Source: an uncultured Lachnospiraceae bacterium (lineage in GTDB: Bacteria; Bacillota; Clostridia; Lachnospirales; Lachnospiraceae). Taken from it: a stretch of 19,087 nt of DNA. Both the position numbers and the translations under genes were made by a program. The stretch spans positions 1 to 19,087 of the forward strand of contig CALYSH010000005.1 in the NCBI GenBank assembly GCA_945485625.1, in the 5' to 3' direction. Shown piece by piece: positions 15,944 through 19,087 of this stretch. How positions within the stretch are numbered: position 1 is the stretch's first letter; each line of letters starts with the position of its first letter. Below the pieces are notes generated by a model, which saw only the letters and a list, made by a program, of their open reading frames with translations, had not been told where the DNA came from and did no database searches.

Positions 15944-17971
15944 TCAAGCAGTTTTCATCCGTTTATTCAGGGCTGCCTGATATCCCAGGCACAATACAAC
16001 CACCAGCAGACCAACTGCGTCCGTCATGAGCGCGGGATGAAGCAGTAACAATCCGCCTGCAGCAAGAATCCACCGAAGTAGTACAGATATTTTCGAAAAA
16101 CAATACCCTTCCATTGCAGCCGCCACAGCAAAGACCCCTACGAAGGATGTAATTGCAATCTGCACAACCTGCCAAATCGTTGTATCGATAAAGAGCATGG
16201 CAGGATTAAAACAGAACATATATGGTACGATAAACACAGCAATCGCCAGCTTCGATGCATTGAAGGCGGTTTTCATGGGCTTTCCCTTTGCAATGGCAGA
16301 TGCCGCGTATGCTGCAAGCGCCACCGGAGGAGTAATATCCGCCACGATACCGAAGTAAAATACGAAGAAGTGTGCAGCAATGGTGGGAACACCCATACGA
16401 ATCAGAATAGGTGCGGTAGTCGCGGCCATAATACAATAATTTGCGGTAGTAGGTACGCCCATACCCAGCACAATACAACAAAGCATGGTAAGTACTAACG
16501 CTATAATCAGCTTGTCACCGGCAATCCCTACGATTGCATTAATCAATTCATTTGCCAAGCCCGTCATGGTAATGGTGCCAGCAATGATACCTGCCATACC
16601 ACAGGCAGCACCGACGGTAATGGTGCTCTTTCCACCCGCAATCAACGCATCCATAATCTTCCGAGGGGTGATTCGGTTCTCTTTATTAAATATACTGACA
16701 CCAATGGAAAGCAGAATCGCACAGGCTGCCGCTTTCTGCATTGTCATATAATTTCCGGATACCCAGACTACCAACATCACCAAAGGCAATAACAAATACA
16801 GCTTTTTCACCAGAAGACTCATCTTGGGAAGCTCGTCCTTCGGAATCCCTTTTAAGTTCAGCTTTCGTGCCTCCAGATGAACACAGATAAACACACCGGC
16901 AAAATACAAAATCGCAGGAAGAACTGCTTTTCCCACAATATCGGAATAGGGAACACCTACAAAATCTGCCATCAAAAAGGCGGCTGCACCCATAATGGGA
17001 GGCATAATCTGTCCACCTGTAGAGGAAGCTGCTTCCACCGCTCCGGCAAATTCCGGGGTATAACCGGTCTTCTTCATCATGGGGATGGTTACGGAACCGG
17101 TGGTAACAGTATTTCCTACGGAGGATCCGGACACCATACCACAAAGGGCTGAAGAGATAACAGATACCTTTGCAGGACCACCGGCAAAACGGCCTGCAAT
17201 AGAGTTTGCCAATTCAATGAAAAATCCGGAAATACCGATTCGCTCCAGAAATGTACCAAATATGATAAATACCACGATGTATTTGGAACACACATTTACG
17301 GGAGTGGAAAAAATACCCTCTTTTGTATAAAACAAATTTCTCACGAAATATCTGAGACGCAGGAAGAAATCCGGATTGGTAAGACCGTAAACCATGGCGT
17401 AGATTACAAAAAAACCTGCCACATACAAAATTGGCATACCAACACATCGTCTGGTTACTTCTACCAAACCGATGATACCCACAATACCAATGGCAATCTG
17501 ATACCATTCAAATCGGGTTCCCTGATTCACAATTTCCTTGGCATTCAAAGTGAAATAGAAGAACGCCGCCGAGGTCACCACCATCAGAATGATGTCGTAT
17601 ATGGGCATGTGGTTGACCTTCTGCTCCCCCTTCTTTGCGGGGAAGATTAAGAATCCCATGAGGATAATCATACCCATGAAGGAGGTTAGTCTGATTTCCT
17701 CTAAAAATGTGGCAAACAAAGTCACATAAATGCACCACAGTGCAAAGAATCCCAAAATCAAATCCACTACAACCTTGGGTTTTCCCACCCAGATTCTCAC
17801 GTTGGACTCACGGTCATACTTCCGCATTACCATGTCAATGTCTTCATGAATGGAATGATCCTTCTCATCCACAAAACTATCATAATTATCTAATTTCTTT
17901 TCTTCTTCCAACTCAAACTGTAATTCTCTATCAATTAATTCTTTTTCAAGTTCTTTTCTGTTCTTGCTCAC
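15944..17971 (-). CDS. TRAP transporter fused permease (4TM/12TM, TAXI type)
   Basis: This protein, 675 residues from GTG 17971, fuses the small (DctQ-like) and large (DctM-like) membrane subunits of a TRAP importer, driven by an ion gradient. A charged cytoplasmic tail of about 60 residues precedes the first helix (VVVDLILGFFALWCIYV). The core repeat region MVSGSSVGNTVTTGSVTIP...TPEFAGAVEAASSTGGQIMPP is diagnostic of the large subunit. The longer reading from GTG 18010 would overlap the upstream stop codon as GTGA (688 residues) but has no ribosome site, whereas GTG 17971 has AGGAG (17979-17983) with a 7-base spacer, so I prefer it. The binding-protein gene is directly upstream. Substrate is unknown; characterised TAXI systems take organic acids or glutamate. 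Confidence 0.92.
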   Translation of the reverse strand: MSKNRKELEKELIDRELQFELEEEKKLDNYDSFVDEKDHSIHEDIDMVMRKYDRESNVRIWVGKPKVVVDLILGFFALWCIYVTLFATFLEEIRLTSFMGMIILMGFLIFPAKKGEQKVNHMPIYDIILMVVTSAAFFYFTLNAKEIVNQGTRFEWYQIAIGIVGIIGLVEVTRRCVGMPILYVAGFFVIYAMVYGLTNPDFFLRLRYFVRNLFYTKEGIFSTPVNVCSKYIVVFIIFGTFLERIGISGFFIELANSIAGRFAGGPAKVSVISSALCGMVSGSSVGNTVTTGSVTIPMMKKTGYTPEFAGAVEAASSTGGQIMPPIMGAAAFLMADFVGVPYSDIVGKAVLPAILYFAGVFICVHLEARKLNLKGIPKDELPKMSLLVKKLYLLLPLVMLVVWVSGNYMTMQKAAACAILLSIGVSIFNKENRITPRKIMDALIAGGKSTITVGAACGMAGIIAGTITMTGLANELINAIVGIAGDKLIIALVLTMLCCIVLGMGVPTTANYCIMAATTAPILIRMGVPTIAAHFFVFYFGIVADITPPVALAAYAASAIAKGKPMKTAFNASKLAIAVFIVPYMFCFNPAMLFIDTTIWQVVQIAITSFVGVFAVAAAMEGYCFSKISVLLRWILAAGGLLLLHPALMTDAVGLLVVVLCLGYQAALNKRMKTA

Positions 17972-17978
17972 ACCTTCA

Positions 17979-17983
17979 CTCCT
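17979..17983 (-). promoter_or_regulatory. Ribosome binding site deciding the TRAP permease start
   Basis: AGGAG on the minus strand, 7 bases before GTG 17971-17969. No comparable site precedes the other in-frame GTG at 18010, which overlaps the previous stop codon. Confidence 0.6.
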
Positions 17984-18006
17984 ATCTGCGTTTGGTTGTG
18001 TCTTAA

Positions 18007-18984
18007 TCACTCAAGTGTCTCAACTGTGAAACCCTGCTCAGCGTAATACCTGGCTGCACCCTTGTGGAACGGAACAGACCTTGTTCCGGTAGCATTCTCC
18101 AAGGTAAGCTCGCCACCCTTCGCATTTTCTAAAGTGATATTTTCCACATGATCAAAAATAGCAGATGTTAAATGATATACCGTTTCTTCCGGTACTACAG
18201 CTGATACAATGAGTACTGCCTTTACTGCAATCGTCTGCACCGGTTCATTTTGACCGGGATAGGTTCCCGCAGGAAGCTCCTTGGCACTGTAATAGGGACA
18301 TTCCGCCATAATAGCATCTCTTACTTCCCCGTCAATATTAATCAGATAGACACCGTTTGTGGTAGCAAGCTCCGTGATAGCGGAAGTGGGAGCACCGGCT
18401 ACAATGAAAGCCGCATCGATTCTTCCATCCTTCAATGCCTCCTTGGAATCTTCAAAGGACTGATACTGGGGCTTAATGTCATCCAAAGACAATCCGGCAC
18501 CTGCCAATACATCCAAAGCATTAAAATACACACCGGAGCCGCTGGCACCGATGGAAACCTTCTTTCCCTTCAAATCGGAAACCGACTGAATCTTCTCGTC
18601 CATGGTAAATAACTGAACGGTTTCATCATATAAAGATCCAAGCACCCTGAAATCATGGATTGCACCATCCTTTTCAAAGGCTCTTGTTCCGTTCCATGCA
18701 TAGGTCATTACATCCGACTGCGCAAATCCCAGCTGATAATCGCCATCCTGCAGGCTCTGAATATTCACCTTGGAACCTCCGGTGGATACTGCCGTCACCT
18801 TAACCCCAGCATAATTTCGCATATACTGAGCCAACACACCACCGTACGCATAATAGGTTCCGGCCGTTCCGCCGGTTCCAAACATCATTCGGGAAGAAGT
18901 ACTGCCACAGCCGCTCATGGTCACAATTGCACCGATCAGCATTGCCAGCAAAATACGAAATCCCTTTCCCTTCCTTCTCTTCAT
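18007..18984 (-). CDS. TAXI-family TRAP solute-binding lipoprotein
   Basis: This is the substrate receptor of the adjacent TRAP permease. From ATG 18984 it is 325 residues: a type II signal peptide (MKRRKGKGFRILLAMLIG...) with lipobox MSGC and lipidation at C26, then MMFGTGGTAGTYYAYGG, the N-terminal hallmark of TAXI proteins. GGSKVNIQSLQDGDYQLGFAQSD, KVSIGASGSGV and DGRIDAAFIVAGAPTSAI follow in the usual order. In-frame ATGs at 19050 and 19023 would add 22 or 13 residues. The promoter at 19058-19086 places the transcript start at about 19051, so a start at 19050 would be almost leaderless. I therefore prefer 18984, although its SD (AGGA) is only 3 bases away. ATG 19023 has AGAGG 12 bases upstream and stays possible. 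Confidence 0.9.
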   Translation of the reverse strand: MKRRKGKGFRILLAMLIGAIVTMSGCGSTSSRMMFGTGGTAGTYYAYGGVLAQYMRNYAGVKVTAVSTGGSKVNIQSLQDGDYQLGFAQSDVMTYAWNGTRAFEKDGAIHDFRVLGSLYDETVQLFTMDEKIQSVSDLKGKKVSIGASGSGVYFNALDVLAGAGLSLDDIKPQYQSFEDSKEALKDGRIDAAFIVAGAPTSAITELATTNGVYLINIDGEVRDAIMAECPYYSAKELPAGTYPGQNEPVQTIAVKAVLIVSAVVPEETVYHLTSAIFDHVENITLENAKGGELTLENATGTRSVPFHKGAARYYAEQGFTVETLE

Positions 18985-19057
18985 TCTTCCTATCTCATTT
19001 ATTATTTCAGTTTCCCCAATCATCAAAACGAAATACCTCTCTCTCATCATCTTTCAG

Positions 19058-19086
19058 AATATAATCCCAATCTGACAGCATGTCAA
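19058..19086 (-). promoter_or_regulatory. Consensus promoter of the TRAP-NSS-SbcDC run
   Basis: On the minus strand a perfect TTGACA (19081-19086), a 17-base spacer and TATATT (19058-19063), one mismatch from consensus. Transcription should begin near 19051. It is the only strong promoter I see for the five minus-strand genes down to the terminator at 10768. Confidence 0.8.
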
Positions 19087-19087
19087 A

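Noticed and set aside
1..19087. CRISPR arrays, tRNA or rRNA genes, insertion sequences and prophage genes
   Set aside because: None was seen: no spaced identical repeats, no cloverleaf-like sequence with a CCA end, and no transposase or integrase frames.

Overview
The window looks like chromosome of a Clostridia-type Firmicute, most likely Lachnospiraceae. The reasons are strong AGGAGG-type ribosome binding sites, sigma-A-like promoters, roughly balanced base composition, and the gene families present: a LytTR regulator, a hybrid kinase with a 7TM sensor, a TrpX-type ABC importer, a TAXI-TRAP transporter, an NSS symporter and a YhaN-like SbcC. There are no tRNA or rRNA genes, insertion sequences, phage genes or CRISPR arrays, and gaps between genes never exceed about 215 bases. 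Layout from left to right: (1) 1-1781 (-) is the N-terminal part of a secreted, coiled-coil-rich protein that runs off the left edge. (2) 1992-7736 is a signalling block. A LytTR response regulator (+) ends 2 bases from the end of a converging hybrid histidine kinase (-). Upstream of the kinase on its own strand lie a stand-alone PilZ protein and a CHASE2-class IIIb adenylate cyclase, so phosphorelay, cyclic di-GMP and cAMP signalling sit side by side. (3) 7955-10751 (+) is an ABC importer (permease, ATPase, lipoprotein binding protein) of the TrpXYZ-like type, with one promoter before the permease and a second before the binding protein. (4) A bidirectional terminator at 10768-10813 separates it from (5) 10831-18984 (-), a five-gene run: TAXI lipoprotein, fused TRAP permease, Na+-dependent NSS symporter, SbcD/Mre11-like nuclease and SbcC/Rad50-like ATPase. 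A consensus promoter at 19058-19086 reads into this run, and I see no internal terminator. The most interesting points are the second-messenger cluster, the SbcC-like protein whose coiled coil carries a membrane hairpin where Rad50 has a zinc hook, and the likely co-transcription of two solute uptake systems with a DNA-end-processing pair. I found no clearly new enzyme family. The novelty is in the combinations and domain arrangements. Several starts were revised from Shine-Dalgarno positions: 8862, 9762, 17971 and 18984.
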